From Saccharothrix luteola (GTDB lineage Bacteria; Actinomycetota; Actinomycetes; Mycobacteriales; Pseudonocardiaceae), in the NCBI RefSeq assembly GCF_020859565.1, contig NZ_JAJHUO010000006.1, forward strand, positions 248,001 through 312,000: 64,000 nucleotides of DNA, given 5' to 3'. Numbering within the stretch: the first letter of the stretch is position 1; each line of letters opens with the position of its first letter. This document shows, one piece after another, positions 8,584 through 18,085 of the stretch. Below the pieces are notes generated by a model that saw only the letters and a program-made list of their open reading frames with translations, was not told the origin of the DNA and made no database searches. The translations under genes and the position numbers were made by a program.

Positions 8584-9798
8584 TCAACCCACCGCCTGCC
8601 GCACGCGACCCAGCGCGAGCAACCCGGTACCCAGCGCGAGCCCCACCCCGGTGATCACCAACGCCCCGGCGGGCGCGCTCATCGCCAGCAGCACCGACAG
8701 CCCCAACCCCAGGCACGCCGTGCGCATCGGCCAGGTCCGGTCCTCCTGCAGCAACACGCGCGCCGACGCGTTCGTGAAGCCGTAGTAGAACGCCGTGCCG
8801 CACGCGCCGACCGCCAACGCCGTGGCCGGCGGCAACGCCACCACCGCGCCGACCGCGAGCGCCGCGCCCACCACGTCCAACGGCCAGCCCGCCCGGATCG
8901 CCGGCAGGTCACCCGTCTCGGTCAACCCGACCAGCGTCCGCCGCGCCGACCCCAGCACGAAGAACAGCGACGACACCGCCGCCACCGCCGCACCGACCGC
9001 GAGCACGGGCAGCAGCCACTGCCCGTCGGCCACGATCAACGCGTCCCGCAGCGGCGCGGGCGACCACGCCAACCGCGCCGACCCGAGCTGCCGCAGCACC
9101 GCCGCGCCGACCGCGCCGCCGACCAGCAGCACCACACCGATCGCCACCGGCACCGCGAAGTGCAGCACCCGCGCGGAGAACTGCCGGTCACCGCGCCCGG
9201 GAGCGGTGACGCGCTCGAACCCGACGAACACCGCGAACAACAACAGCGACGCGCCCATCACCCCGTCGAACCCGCCCGCGACGGGCACGTCCCCGAGCCC
9301 GAAGGGGTTCTCCGGCGGCGCGACCGAGAAGCACACCAACGCCACCAGCACCAGCACGCCGAGCACGACCGCCACCGCCGCCACGCTCAACCCGGTGCTC
9401 CACCGAACCCCGGCCGCACCCAGCGCGGCCGTCACCACGATCAACCCCACGGCCGCCGCCACCCGGTGCTCCGGGACCACGTACTCGGCGAACATCCCGG
9501 CCAACGCCGCCGCCATCCCGGCTCTGCCGACCAGGTGCGCGCTGGCGCCGATGCGCGCCGGCCAAGGACCGAGCTGGTTGCGGATGTAGGCGTACCCACC
9601 GGGTGCGTCCGGATACGCCCGGTGCTGATCGGCGGTCGAGAACGCGCAGCACAACGCGGTCACCGCGGCTAAAACAAGACCGGGGAGGAACCACGGACCC
9701 GCCACGGCCGCGGCGGGGGCGAAACCGGTGAAGACACCGGCGCCCAGCGTCGCGCCAAGAGCGAGCGCCACGGCCCCGGCACGGGGCGTGATCGTCAC
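8584..9798 (-). CDS. APC-family amino acid permease
   Basis: 404 residues from GTG 9798; the frame could begin 15 codons earlier at 9843, but TM1 follows directly on the later start (VTITPRAGAVALALG). About 11-12 hydrophobic helices are visible. TM1 carries the glycine-rich GATLGAGVFTGFAPAAA that unwinds around substrate in the APC fold. APGGYAYIRNQLGPWPARIG is the characteristic loop before TM3, and VGFERVTAPGRGDRQF resembles the TM6 loop region. A plasma-membrane amino acid or amine transporter is expected; the substrate is unknown. It is transcribed toward ilvE, about 76 bp apart. Confidence 0.85.
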   Translation of the reverse strand: MTITPRAGAVALALGATLGAGVFTGFAPAAAVAGPWFLPGLVLAAVTALCCAFSTADQHRAYPDAPGGYAYIRNQLGPWPARIGASAHLVGRAGMAAALAGMFAEYVVPEHRVAAAVGLIVVTAALGAAGVRWSTGLSVAAVAVVLGVLVLVALVCFSVAPPENPFGLGDVPVAGGFDGVMGASLLLFAVFVGFERVTAPGRGDRQFSARVLHFAVPVAIGVVLLVGGAVGAAVLRQLGSARLAWSPAPLRDALIVADGQWLLPVLAVGAAVAAVSSLFFVLGSARRTLVGLTETGDLPAIRAGWPLDVVGAALAVGAVVALPPATALAVGACGTAFYYGFTNASARVLLQEDRTWPMRTACLGLGLSVLLAMSAPAGALVITGVGLALGTGLLALGRVRQAVG

Positions 9799-9992
9799 CG
9801 GTACACGGTCCCATATCGACCAGGTGACGACTAACGCCCGCACGGCTGACCCCCGTTCGTGTTAATTGTTACTCCTTGCGATCGAAGGTGCGGCGCTCAT
9901 GAGTGTGAACGGGACCTTTAGCATTCGTCCCGATCCACCCCATCCCGCCGCACGACCAGAAAGTGCCGGGAGGACCCCGTCAAGGAGCCGCA

Positions 9993-11489
9993 GTGACCGC
10001 GCCCAAGCTGGCCATCACCGACAGTGACCCGAGCAGCACCACCGCCGACGCCGTTGTGGTGGGCACAGTCCAGGGACCGGACGGTCTCGCCCTCGCGGCC
10101 GGGTCGGAGGCGGTGAACGCCGCGTTCGACGGCACGCTGCTGGACGTGCTCGACTCCGTCGGCGCGAGCGGCAAGGCCGACGAGGTCGTCACCGTGCCGA
10201 CGCTCGGCAAGCTCGCCGCCCGCGTCCTGCTCGCCGTCGGCCTGGGCAAGCCCGCCGACGACGGCTCGGTCACCGAGGACCAGGTGCGCCGCGCGTCCGG
10301 TGCCGCGGCCCGCGCGCTGTCCGGCCGCAAGCGCGCCGTCACCACGCTGTCCTCCCTGCACCTCGGCCCCGCGGTCGAGGGCACCGTGATGGGCGCGTAC
10401 TCGTTCACCGAGTACAAGTCGAACAAGGGCGAGGGCCCGGTCGCGCGCGTCGACCTCGTCGCGCCCGCCGAGGGCAACATCCGGGCGCACCGCGCGACCC
10501 TCAAGGCGTCCACCGCGATCGCCGAGGCCGTCACCGCGACCCGCGACTTCGTCAACACCCCGCCGAACGACCTGTTCCCGGCGTCGTTCGCGGACCGCGC
10601 CGCCGCCCTGGCCAAGGCCGAGGGGCTCGAGGTCGAGGTCCTCGACGAGAAGGCGCTGCGCAAGCAGGGCTTCGGCGGCATCCTCGGCGTCGGCGGCGGC
10701 TCCAGCCGTCCCCCGCGCCTGGTGCGCATCACCTACCGCGGCCCGAAGGCGGGCAAGAAGGTCGCGCTGGTCGGCAAGGGCATCACCTTCGACACCGGCG
10801 GCATCTCGATCAAGCCCGCCGCCGGCATGGACGAGATGACCTCGGACATGGGCGGCGCGGCGGCCGTGATCGCCACCGTCGTGCTGGCCGCGAAGCTGAA
10901 GTACCCGCTGGAGGTCACCGCCTGGGCGCCGATGGCCGAGAACATGCCGTCGGGCACCGCCTACCGGCCCGGCGACGTGCTGACCATGTACGGCGGCAAG
11001 ACCGTCGAGGTGCTCAACACCGACGCCGAGGGCAGGCTGATCCTGTCCGACGCGATCGTGCGCGCCTGCGAGGACGCGCCCGACTACCTGATCGAGACGT
11101 CCACGCTGACCGGCGCGCAGGTCGTGTCGCTCGGCAAGCGGACCGCCGGCGTCATGGGCACCGAGGACTTCCGCGACCGCGTGGCCGCGATCGGGCGCGC
11201 GGTCGGCGAGCAGGCGTGGGCCATGCCGCTGCCGGACGAGCTGCGCGGCGACCTCGACTCGAAGGTGGCCGACATCGCGAACGTGGCCGGGCACCGGTTC
11301 GGCGGCATGCTCGCCGCGGGCGTGTTCCTGCGCGAGTTCGTGGCCGAGGGCGTGACCTGGGCGCACATCGACGTGGCCGGTCCGTCGTTCCACACCGGCG
11401 GCCCGTACGGGTACACCACCAAGGGCGGCACCGGCGTCCCGGTGCGCACCATGGCGGCGGTGCTGGCCGACATCGCGGCGAACGGGTAG
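9993..11489 (+). CDS. pepA: Leucyl aminopeptidase (M17)
   Basis: 498 residues from GTG 9993 with AAGGAG 5 bases upstream. The C-terminal catalytic domain is complete: [17 protein letters not shown] with the metal-binding Lys/Asp, [12 protein letters not shown], and the family signature [13 protein letters not shown] with its Asp and Glu ligands. [14 protein letters not shown] and the C-terminal [12 protein letters not shown] follow. M17 enzymes form cytoplasmic hexamers with two metals and remove N-terminal residues from peptides; some also bind DNA. Monocistronic. In actinomycetes it commonly lies just upstream of lpdA, as here apart from three small genes. Confidence 0.95.
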   Translation: MTAPKLAITDSDPSSTTADAVVVGTVQGPDGLALAAGSEAVNAAFDGTLLDVLDSVGASGKADEVVTVPTLGKLAARVLLAVGLGKPADDGSVTEDQVRRASGAAARALSGRKRAVTTLSSLHLGPAVEGTVMGAYSFTEYKSNKGEGPVARVDLVAPAEGNIRAHRATLKASTAIAEAVTATRDFVNTPPNDLFPASFADRAAALAKAEGLEVEVLDEKALRKQGFGGILGVGGGSSRPPRLVRITYRGPKAGKKVALVGKGITFDTGGISIKPAAGMDEMTSDMGGAAAVIATVVLAAKLKYPLEVTAWAPMAENMPSGTAYRPGDVLTMYGGKTVEVLNTDAEGRLILSDAIVRACEDAPDYLIETSTLTGAQVVSLGKRTAGVMGTEDFRDRVAAIGRAVGEQAWAMPLPDELRGDLDSKVADIANVAGHRFGGMLAAGVFLREFVAEGVTWAHIDVAGPSFHTGGPYGYTTKGGTGVPVRTMAAVLADIAANG

Positions 11490-11535
11490 GCGCTTCCCGT
11501 CCCGGCCCTCCCGCCTCAGCTCGCCGAACCGTTCC

Positions 11536-12144
11536 TCAGTTCGCCACGCTGATCGCTCTGCGCACGGTCCCCGGGTCGGCCAGGCACCGCAACACCAGCG
11601 ATGCCAGGTCGGCCCGGGACACCCGCACGCCCCCGCGCACGTTCGTGTCCACCGCGGTCCGGAACGCGTCCGTGCGCGGCCCGTCGGTCAGCTGCGGCGG
11701 GCGGACGATCGTCCACTCCAGACCGCTCGCGCGCACGACGTCCTCCATCCGCGCCATGTCACCCCACGGGTGCTTGAGCACGCGGCGCAGGATCGGCTTG
11801 ACCAGGTAACGGCTGAACGGGTCGTCGCCGTCGGTCACCATGCCGCTGTTGCTGACCACGAGCAGCCGGCGCGCGTCGTGCATCCTCATCGCCGTGATCA
11901 CCGACTTGGTGCTGTCGGTCTGCACGGACGTCGGCTCGCGCACCGCGCGCGTGCCGATCGCCGAGACGACGGCGTCCGCGCCGGCCACGTGCGGCCCGAT
12001 CGAGTCGGGGTCCATCACGGCGGCCACGGTGTCGCGACCGTTGCGCGTGCGCACGATGGCGGTGACCTCGTGGCCCGCCTCCCTGGCCAGCTCCACGATC
12101 TTCGTGCCGGTGCCGCCACTGGCTCCCAGAACGGTGATCCTCAT
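11536..12144 (-). CDS. NAD(P)-binding SDR-like protein (YwnB/NmrA type)
   Basis: 202 residues with an N-terminal Rossmann motif ITVLGASGGTGTKIVE. VTAIVRTRNGRDTV, DAVVSAIGTRAVREPTSVQ and WTIVRPPQLTDGP place it in the atypical SDR group related to NmrA and biliverdin reductase B. It lacks the YxxxK pair of classical SDRs, so it may be a sensor or flavin/quinone reductase. It is divergent from a TetR gene, with the operator lying between the two starts, which suggests that the repressor controls it and its own gene. Confidence 0.8.
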   Translation of the reverse strand: MRITVLGASGGTGTKIVELAREAGHEVTAIVRTRNGRDTVAAVMDPDSIGPHVAGADAVVSAIGTRAVREPTSVQTDSTKSVITAMRMHDARRLLVVSNSGMVTDGDDPFSRYLVKPILRRVLKHPWGDMARMEDVVRASGLEWTIVRPPQLTDGPRTDAFRTAVDTNVRGGVRVSRADLASLVLRCLADPGTVRRAISVAN

Positions 12145-12159
12145 GCTTCACCTCGCGTG

Positions 12160-12179
12160 GTTGGTGAGTGCTCACTAAC
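12160..12179. promoter_or_regulatory. TetR-type operator between divergent genes
   Basis: GTTGGTGAGTGCTCACTAAC is a 20-bp palindrome with one mismatch (GTT-GTGAG / CTCAC-AAC). It covers the likely -35 region of the TetR gene (TTGGTG 12161-12166, 16 bases before TAGGAT) and lies 16 bp from the start of the NAD(P)-binding gene, so binding would block both. Confidence 0.7.
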
Positions 12180-12182
12180 CTC

Positions 12183-12188
12183 TAGGAT
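12183..12188 (+). promoter_or_regulatory. -10 box of the TetR gene
   Basis: TAGGAT ends 6 bases before the ATG at 12195, and no ribosome binding site intervenes, which implies a leaderless mRNA. The matching -35 lies inside the operator. Confidence 0.5.
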
Positions 12189-12194
12189 AACCAC

Positions 12195-12764
12195 ATGACC
12201 ACACGCGACCGCATGCTCGACGCGGCGGCCCACGTCATGCGCACCAAGGGGCTCGCGCGGGCGACCACCAAGGAGATCGCCAAGGCGGCGGGATTCTCGG
12301 AAGCGGCGCTGTACAAGCACTTCGCGGACAAGACCGAGCTGTTCCTGGCCGTGCTGCGGGAACGCGCGCCGAGCGACCTGGCCGGACGGCTGGCCGGGTT
12401 GGAGGCCGGGCGCGGCGACGTGCGGGAGGCGTTGGGCGACATCGCGCGGGCCGCGATCGCGTTCTACGTCGAGACGTTCCCGATCGCCGCGTCGATCTTC
12501 TCCGAGCCGGCGTTGCTGGCGGCGCACCGGGAGGCGTTGAAGGCCCACGGGGTGGGGCCGGGGACCGTGCCGGAGACGCTTGCCCGGTACTTGGCGGCGG
12601 AGCGCGCGCTGGGGCGGTTGCCGGCGGGGGTCGACCCCGGTTCAGCGGCGGACCTGCTGCTGGGCGCGTGCCACTACCAGGCGTTCCTCGGGTTCTTCTC
12701 CGAACGCCCGGTGGACGTGGACGCGCTGGTCAGGACGTTGTGGGACGGGATCGGCCAAGCCTGA
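12195..12764 (+). CDS. TetR-family repressor
   Basis: 189 residues. The N-terminal DNA-binding domain is clear: RDRMLDAAAHVMRTKGLARA, TTKEIAKAAGFSEAALYKHF, ADKTELFLAVL. The C-terminal all-helical ligand domain is of the usual size. It is divergent from the NAD(P)-binding protein and shares the palindrome at 12160-12179, so it probably represses both genes and is released by a small molecule, perhaps the substrate of that protein. Confidence 0.9.
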   Translation: MTTRDRMLDAAAHVMRTKGLARATTKEIAKAAGFSEAALYKHFADKTELFLAVLRERAPSDLAGRLAGLEAGRGDVREALGDIARAAIAFYVETFPIAASIFSEPALLAAHREALKAHGVGPGTVPETLARYLAAERALGRLPAGVDPGSAADLLLGACHYQAFLGFFSERPVDVDALVRTLWDGIGQA

Positions 12765-12794
12765 ACGGCGACTGGTCACGGCCGGCGCGACCGG

Positions 12795-13115
12795 TCACGC
12801 CCCCTGGTTCTTCCGCCGCGAGTACTCGCGCATCCGCTTCGGGTAGCCGACGATGCCCGCGTCGTAGATCGGGATCTCCAGCTTCTTGGCCAACCGCTTG
12901 GCGCCTTCCGTGCCGTCGATCCGGCGCCGCGTCCACTCGCCGTCGTGCGCCACGAGCACGACGGTGGTCTCCGTCACGGTCGTCTTCGGCTCGACGTAGG
13001 CCTCGACGCCCCGGCGCGCGGCAGCCCACTGCTCCAGGTGGCCGGTGTCCGTGGACGTGGCCGATCGCAGCACCCCCGGGCGCTGCTTCCTGCGAAAACG
13101 GTCGAACAGCCCCAC
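12795..13115 (-). CDS. Conserved actinobacterial protein beside lpdA, unknown function
   Basis: 106 residues starting MGLFDRFRRKQRPG. The body has two parts: LEQWAAARRGVEAYVEPKTT, then a beta-rich TETTVVLVAHDGEWTRRRI and KLEIPIYDAGIVGYPKRMRE. Orthologues next to dihydrolipoamide dehydrogenase genes are often labelled oxidoreductase, but no cofactor motif is visible here. It is divergent from lpdA, with 176 bp between the start codons. Confidence 0.75.
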   Translation of the reverse strand: MGLFDRFRRKQRPGVLRSATSTDTGHLEQWAAARRGVEAYVEPKTTVTETTVVLVAHDGEWTRRRIDGTEGAKRLAKKLEIPIYDAGIVGYPKRMREYSRRKNQGA

Positions 13116-13291
13116 CGGGCCACCTCCTGCAAGGACCTCTGGCGACCATGGTGCCGGCGCCGGTGTGAAGGTGGGGGCAAATCACCCGAAGACCGACACC
13201 GCGTCGCGGGCGTTCGCGCGGTAGTGACAAGATGGCAACTACACGCGCGCACCCGCGCGGAGTAAGGCATCAAGCTCTCCAGGGAGAACCC

Positions 13292-14662
13292 GTGACCGAC
13301 ACGTCCGCCGACCTTGTGATCCTCGGTGGCGGCTCGGGCGGCTACGCCTGCGCGTTCCGCGCGGCCGAGCTCGGCCTGTCCGTCATCCTGGTCGAGAAGG
13401 ACAAGCTGGGGGGCACGTGCCTGCACCGCGGCTGCATCCCGACCAAGGCGCTGCTGCACGCGGCGGAGGTCGCGGACAACGCGCGCGAGGGTGACCAGTT
13501 CGGCGTGAAGTCCTCCCTGGAGGGCATCGACATCGCGGGCGTCAACTCCTACAAGGACGGCGTGGTCAGCCGGCTCTACAAAGGTCTCCAGGGCCTGGTC
13601 AAGGCCAACAAGGTGACCATGGTCGAGGGCGAGGGCAGGTTCGTCGGCCCGAACACCGTCGAGGTGGACGGTCAGCGCTACACCGGCAAGAACGTGGTCC
13701 TGGCGACTGGTTCGTACGCGCGCAGCCTGCCCGGTCTGGAGATCGGCGGCCGGGTCATCACCAGCGACCAGGCGCTCACCCTGGACTTCATCCCGGAGAA
13801 GGTCGTCGTGCTCGGCGGCGGCGTGATCGGCGTCGAGTTCGCCAGCGTGTGGGCCTCCTTCGGCGCGGACGTGACCATCGTCGAGGCGCTGCCCCGCCTG
13901 GTGCCGGCCGAGGACGAGTACGCGTCCAAGCAGCTGGAGCGCGCGTTCCGCCGGCGCGGCATCAAGTTCAAGACCGGCGTGAAGTTCACCGGCGCCACCC
14001 AGAGCGAGTCGGGCGTGTCGGTCACGCTCGAGTCCGGCGACGTGCTGGACGCCGACCTGCTGCTGGTGGCCGTCGGCCGCGGCCCCACCACGGCGGGCCT
14101 CGGTTACGAGGAAGCCGGCGTCACGGTCGAGCGCGGCTTCGTGATCACCGACGAGCGGCTGCGCACCAGCGTGCCGGGCGTCTACGCCGTCGGCGACATC
14201 GTGCCCGGCCTGCAGCTCGCGCACCGCGGCTTCCAGCAGGGCATCTTCGTCGCCGAGGACATCGCCGGGCAGAACCCCAAGGTCATCGACGAGGCGGGCA
14301 TCCCGCGCGTCACCTACTGCAAGCCCGAGGTCGCCTCGGTCGGCCTCTCCGAGGCGGCGGCCAAGGAGAAGTACGGTTCCGTCGAGACGTTCGTCTACGA
14401 CCTCGCGGGCAACGGCAAGAGCCAGATCCTGAAGACCGCCGGCGGTGTCAAGCTCGTCAAGGCGCCCGACGGCCCGGTGGTCGGTGTCACCATGGTCGGT
14501 GAGCGGGTCGGCGAGCTGATCGGTGAGGCCCAGCTCATCTACAGCTGGGAGGCCTACCCCGACGACGTGGCTCCGCTGATCCACGCCCACCCGACCCAGA
14601 CAGAAGCCCTCGGCGAGGCTTTCCTCGCCTTGGCCGGCAAGCCGCTGCACGTGCACGGCTGA
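13292..14662 (+). CDS. lpdA: Dihydrolipoyl dehydrogenase (E3)
   Basis: 456 residues from GTG 13292. The FAD Rossmann motif VILGGGSGGYACAFRAAE and the redox disulfide C43/C48 in GGTCLHRGCIPTKALL are followed by the NAD site VVLGGGVIGVEFASVWASFG, YAVGDIVPGLQLAH and the C-terminal interface HAHPTQTEA carrying the catalytic His-Glu pair. It reoxidises lipoamide on E2 of the pyruvate and 2-oxoglutarate dehydrogenases. sucB follows 54 bp downstream, and lipB/lipA, which make its lipoyl substrate, lie nearby, so this is a 2-oxoacid dehydrogenase neighbourhood. Confidence 0.95.
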   Translation: MTDTSADLVILGGGSGGYACAFRAAELGLSVILVEKDKLGGTCLHRGCIPTKALLHAAEVADNAREGDQFGVKSSLEGIDIAGVNSYKDGVVSRLYKGLQGLVKANKVTMVEGEGRFVGPNTVEVDGQRYTGKNVVLATGSYARSLPGLEIGGRVITSDQALTLDFIPEKVVVLGGGVIGVEFASVWASFGADVTIVEALPRLVPAEDEYASKQLERAFRRRGIKFKTGVKFTGATQSESGVSVTLESGDVLDADLLLVAVGRGPTTAGLGYEEAGVTVERGFVITDERLRTSVPGVYAVGDIVPGLQLAHRGFQQGIFVAEDIAGQNPKVIDEAGIPRVTYCKPEVASVGLSEAAAKEKYGSVETFVYDLAGNGKSQILKTAGGVKLVKAPDGPVVGVTMVGERVGELIGEAQLIYSWEAYPDDVAPLIHAHPTQTEALGEAFLALAGKPLHVHG

Positions 14663-14716
14663 CCGTCGCACCCCAGTCAGCCGATCCCCGACCCACGCAC
14701 GAGGAGTCAGCGAACG

Positions 14717-16474
14717 ATGGCCTTCTCCGTCCAAATGCCCGCACTCGGCGAGAGCGTCACCGAGGGCACGGTCACCCGCTGGTTGAAGCAGGAGGGTGAC
14801 CGCGTCGAGGTCGACGAGCCCTTGCTGGAGGTGTCGACCGACAAGGTCGACACCGAGATCCCGTCGCCCGCGGCGGGTGTGCTCCAGAAGATCGTCGCCC
14901 AGGAGGACGAGACCGTCGAGGTCGGCGCCGAGCTCGCCGTCATCGGCGACGGCTCGGAGCCCGGGGCCTCGTCCTCGTCCGACTCGTCCGCCGGTGAAGC
15001 CGCCGCGCCGGCCGAGGAGGCGCAGCCCGAGCCGCAGTCCGCGCCCGAGCCCGAGCCTCAGTCCGCGCCTCAGGAGGAGGCCACACCGGCACCGGCGTCG
15101 TCCGGTGGCTCGGCCGAGGGCACCCCCGTGACCATGCCCGCGTTGGGCGAGAGCGTCACCGAGGGCACCGTGACCCGCTGGCTCAAGGCCGTCGGCGACT
15201 CGGTCGAGGTCGACGAGCCGCTGCTGGAGGTGTCGACGGACAAGGTCGACACCGAGATCCCGTCGCCGGTGGCGGGCACCCTGCTGGAGATCACCGCCGG
15301 CGAGGACGAGACCGTCGAGGTCGGCGGTCAGCTCGCGGTGGTCGGCTCGGGTTCGCCCGCCGCGCAGGAAGCGCCCAAGCCCGCTCCGGCGCCTGCTCAG
15401 GAGGCCCCGAAGCAGGAAGCGCCGAAGCAGGAGGCCCCGGCTCCCCAACCGGAAGCCCCGAAGCAGGAGGCCCCCGCGCCCAAGCAGGAGGCACCGGCTC
15501 CGAAGCAGGAAGCCCCGGCCGAGGAATCCGCCAACGGCGCGCCCTACGTGACGCCACTGGTGCGCAAGCTCGCGTCGGAGAACGGCATCGACCTCGCCAC
15601 GCTCAAGGGCACCGGCGTCGGCGGCCGGATCCGCAAGCAGGACGTGCTGGCGGCGGTCGAGGCCAAGAAGGCGCCGAAGCAGGAAGCGCCCAAGCCCGCC
15701 GCGTCCGCCCCCGCCCAGCGGGTCGCCTCCGCGCCGGCGGACACCAGCGGCAAGCGCGGCACGGTGCAGAAGCTGCCCCGGCTGCGGCAGATCGTCGCCC
15801 AGCGCACGCGTGAGTCGCTGCAGGTCTCGGCGCAGCTGACCCAGGTGTTCGAGGTGGACGTCACCAAGATCGCCCGGCTGCGGAACAAGGCCAAGGCCGC
15901 GTTCGAGCAGCGCGAGGGCACGAAGCTGACGTTCCTGCCGTTCTTCGCCAAGGCGGCGGTCGAGGCGCTCAAGCAGCACCCGGTGCTGAACGCGTCGATC
16001 GACGAGGAGAAGAAGGAGATCGTCTACCACGGTGCCGAGCACCTGGGTATCGCGATCGACACCGAGCGCGGCCTGCTGAACGCGGTCATCGCGAACGCCG
16101 GCGACCTGAACCTGGCCGGCCTGTCGCACAAGATCGCCGACCTGGCGGCGCGGGCGCGGGGCAACAAGCTCACGCCCGACGAGCTGACCGGCGGCACGTT
16201 CTCGCTGACCAACCTGGGCAGCAACGGCGCGCTGTTCGACACGCCGATCATCCAGCAGCCGCAGGTCGGCATCCTGGGTGTCGGCGTGGTCAAGAAGCGC
16301 CCGGTGGTGATCACGGACGAGAACGGCGACGACACGATCGCCATCCGGTCCATGGCGTACCTGGCGCTGACGTACGACCACCGACTGGTCGACGGCGCCG
16401 ACGCGGGTCGGTTCCTCACGACGGTGAAGAACCGGCTGGAAGAAGGTTCGTTCGAGGCCGACCTGGGCCTGTAG
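14717..16474 (+). CDS. sucB: Dihydrolipoamide acyltransferase E2 with two lipoyl domains
   Basis: 585 residues. Two lipoyl domains (about 2-78 and 137-212) carry the modified lysines K43 and K176, both in STDKVDTE. A flexible Ala-Pro linker with repeated [11 protein letters not shown] units covers about 213-275. A peripheral subunit-binding domain follows ([20 protein letters not shown]), then the catalytic domain with [14 protein letters not shown]. In actinobacteria this E2 is shared by the pyruvate and 2-oxoglutarate complexes. It is preceded by lpdA and ended by a strong hairpin. Confidence 0.93.
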   Translation: MAFSVQMPALGESVTEGTVTRWLKQEGDRVEVDEPLLEVSTDKVDTEIPSPAAGVLQKIVAQEDETVEVGAELAVIGDGSEPGASSSSDSSAGEAAAPAEEAQPEPQSAPEPEPQSAPQEEATPAPASSGGSAEGTPVTMPALGESVTEGTVTRWLKAVGDSVEVDEPLLEVSTDKVDTEIPSPVAGTLLEITAGEDETVEVGGQLAVVGSGSPAAQEAPKPAPAPAQEAPKQEAPKQEAPAPQPEAPKQEAPAPKQEAPAPKQEAPAEESANGAPYVTPLVRKLASENGIDLATLKGTGVGGRIRKQDVLAAVEAKKAPKQEAPKPAASAPAQRVASAPADTSGKRGTVQKLPRLRQIVAQRTRESLQVSAQLTQVFEVDVTKIARLRNKAKAAFEQREGTKLTFLPFFAKAAVEALKQHPVLNASIDEEKKEIVYHGAEHLGIAIDTERGLLNAVIANAGDLNLAGLSHKIADLAARARGNKLTPDELTGGTFSLTNLGSNGALFDTPIIQQPQVGILGVGVVKKRPVVITDENGDDTIAIRSMAYLALTYDHRLVDGADAGRFLTTVKNRLEEGSFEADLGL

Positions 16475-16492
16475 CACCACCCGCCGGATCAA

Positions 16493-16532
16493 GCCGAGGG
16501 CCGCTCCCCGTTCACCGGGAGCGGCCCTCGGC
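16493..16532 (+). terminator. Terminator of lpdA-sucB
   Basis: A perfect 16-bp stem (16493-16508 with 16517-16532) and an 8-base loop lie 19 bp after the sucB stop. Confidence 0.85.
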
Positions 16533-16583
16533 CTGTTCCGGCGTGCGTCGTGAGCACGACCTCGCCGGACGCGCGGCGCTGCC

Positions 16584-17075
16584 CTAGAACCGCAAGCCGA
16601 GCCTGAGCAGGGACTCCGGTCGACGCCAGGCGAACCACGAGCCGGTCACCCCGACGGCGAAACCCAGCGCCGCGCCCGAGGCCAGCAGCACGAGCGTCAG
16701 CGAGTCCTCGCCGTCGAGGGCGATGTCGCCGGTCGGGCTCTCCGGCGAGTAGCGGACGGTGACGGACTGGCCGACCCCCAGCCGGTCGTGCTTCGAGCAC
16801 ATCGCCACCGAGCGCGAGCGCCCTTCCGGTGTCGAGTAGGACATCCGGTACCTGTGGCAGTTCCGGTGGCCGCCGGGCAGTTCCGATTCCACCGTGGCCT
16901 GGGCTCGGAGGTCGTTCGCGCGATCTGCCGCTCCCACGCCGAGCAGCAACAGCACCGCTGCGCCGAGGATGGTGAAGACACCGAAGAACGCCCGGAGGAA
17001 GGGCACGTGCTTCCGGCGCATCCTGATGGAGTAGTCCCAGGAATCGGGGAAATCGGCGTTCTCGTGCCTCACCAC
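16584..17075 (-). CDS. DUF3592-like membrane protein
   Basis: 163 residues from GTG 17075 (or 17072); there is no clear ribosome binding site. Layout: a basic N-terminus (RMRRKHVPFLRAFFG), TM1 (VFTILGAAVLLLLGVGAA), an extracytoplasmic beta-rich segment with three cysteines (GHRNCHRYRMSYSTPEG, AMCSKH) and VGQSVTVRYSPESPTGDIAL typical of DUF3592, then TM2 and a basic tail. The role is unknown. It faces the TIGR01777 gene divergently. Confidence 0.65.
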   Translation of the reverse strand: MVRHENADFPDSWDYSIRMRRKHVPFLRAFFGVFTILGAAVLLLLGVGAADRANDLRAQATVESELPGGHRNCHRYRMSYSTPEGRSRSVAMCSKHDRLGVGQSVTVRYSPESPTGDIALDGEDSLTLVLLASGAALGFAVGVTGSWFAWRRPESLLRLGLRF

Positions 17076-17200
17076 GGGTTCAGCATGACATTTCGCGGCC
17101 GGGCGACAGGGGACTTCGGCCGAAGGCGGCGACGAGGGCGTGGCGGGGGTGACACGTTCGCCGCTGTGCAACCGGGGGCCGGCTGCGAGACGATCAAGGC

Positions 17201-18085
17201 ATGCGTGTTGTCATCGCGGGATCGTCGGGCTTGATCGGCAGCAGTCTCGTTGCCGCGTTGCGCGGCGCCGGCCACGACGTCCTGCGGTTGGTTCGGCGGC
17301 GGCCGTCGGGGCCCGACGAGCGCGGTTGGGACCCGCCTGCCGGGCGGATCGACGGTGGCGCGTTGGACGGCGTGGACGCGGTGGTCAACCTGTGCGGCGC
17401 GGGGGTGGCGGACAAGCGGTGGAGTGACGCGCGCAAGCAGGTGCTGCTGGACAGCCGCACGGTGCCGACCGAGGTGTTGGCGGCGGCGGTGGCGGAGCAC
17501 GGGGTTCCGGTGCTGGTCAACTCCAGTGCGATCGGGTACTACGGCGACACCGGTGACGAGGTCGTCGACGAGACCTGCCCGTCGGGCACGGGGTTCTTGG
17601 CGGGGTTGTGCCGGCAGTGGGAGGCCGCGACCGCGCCCGCGGACGAGCACGCGCGGGTGGTGAGGATGCGCACCGGGTTGGTCATCAGTCCGGCGGGCGG
17701 GCTGTTCGGGAAGATCAAGCCGTTGTTCACGTTCTTCCTGGGTGGGCGGCTCGGTGACGGGCGGCAGTACATGCCGTGGATCTCGTTGGACGACGCGGTC
17801 GCGGCCATCCGGTTCGTGGTCGAGCACGACGTCTCGGGGCCGGTGAACATCACCGCGCCCAGTCCGGTCACGAACGCGGAGTTCACCCGGACGGTGGGGC
17901 ACGCGCTGCGCCGGCCGACGCCGTGGGTCGCGCCGGCGTTCGCGTTGAAGGCCGTGCTGGGCGAGGTCGCCGAAGAGGGTCTGCTCGCCGGTCAGAGGGC
18001 TGTGCCGCGGGTGCTGGAACAGCGCGGGTTCCGGTTCCTGCACCCCGCCCTCGGTGCGGCCGTGGCGGCGGCCGTCGAGAGGTGA
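17201..18085 (+). CDS. TIGR01777-family NAD-dependent epimerase-like protein
   Basis: 294 residues. The Rossmann motif is MRVVIAGSSGLIGSSLVAAL at the very N-terminus; VVNLCGAGVADKRWSDARK, SSAIGYYGDTGDEVVDE and VRMRTGLVISPAGGLFGKI are signatures of the TIGR01777 (YfcH/SDR39U1) group, and a C-terminal DUF1731-type segment follows (VAPAFALKAVLGEVAEEGLL). The reaction is not established for the family. The gene often sits between sucB and lipB in actinobacteria, as here, which hints at a link with lipoylated enzymes. Confidence 0.88.
   Translation: MRVVIAGSSGLIGSSLVAALRGAGHDVLRLVRRRPSGPDERGWDPPAGRIDGGALDGVDAVVNLCGAGVADKRWSDARKQVLLDSRTVPTEVLAAAVAEHGVPVLVNSSAIGYYGDTGDEVVDETCPSGTGFLAGLCRQWEAATAPADEHARVVRMRTGLVISPAGGLFGKIKPLFTFFLGGRLGDGRQYMPWISLDDAVAAIRFVVEHDVSGPVNITAPSPVTNAEFTRTVGHALRRPTPWVAPAFALKAVLGEVAEEGLLAGQRAVPRVLEQRGFRFLHPALGAAVAAAVER

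Noticed and set aside
15360..15530. Tandem DNA repeats inside sucB
   Set aside because: They encode the Ala-Pro-Lys-Gln-Glu linker of the E2 protein, which is normal for such multidomain enzymes.
12974..16492. A 1172-codon open frame on the minus strand
   Set aside because: It lies wholly opposite lpdA and sucB, has low-complexity Arg/Leu/Gly-rich sequence and arises from GC-rich codon use on the other strand.
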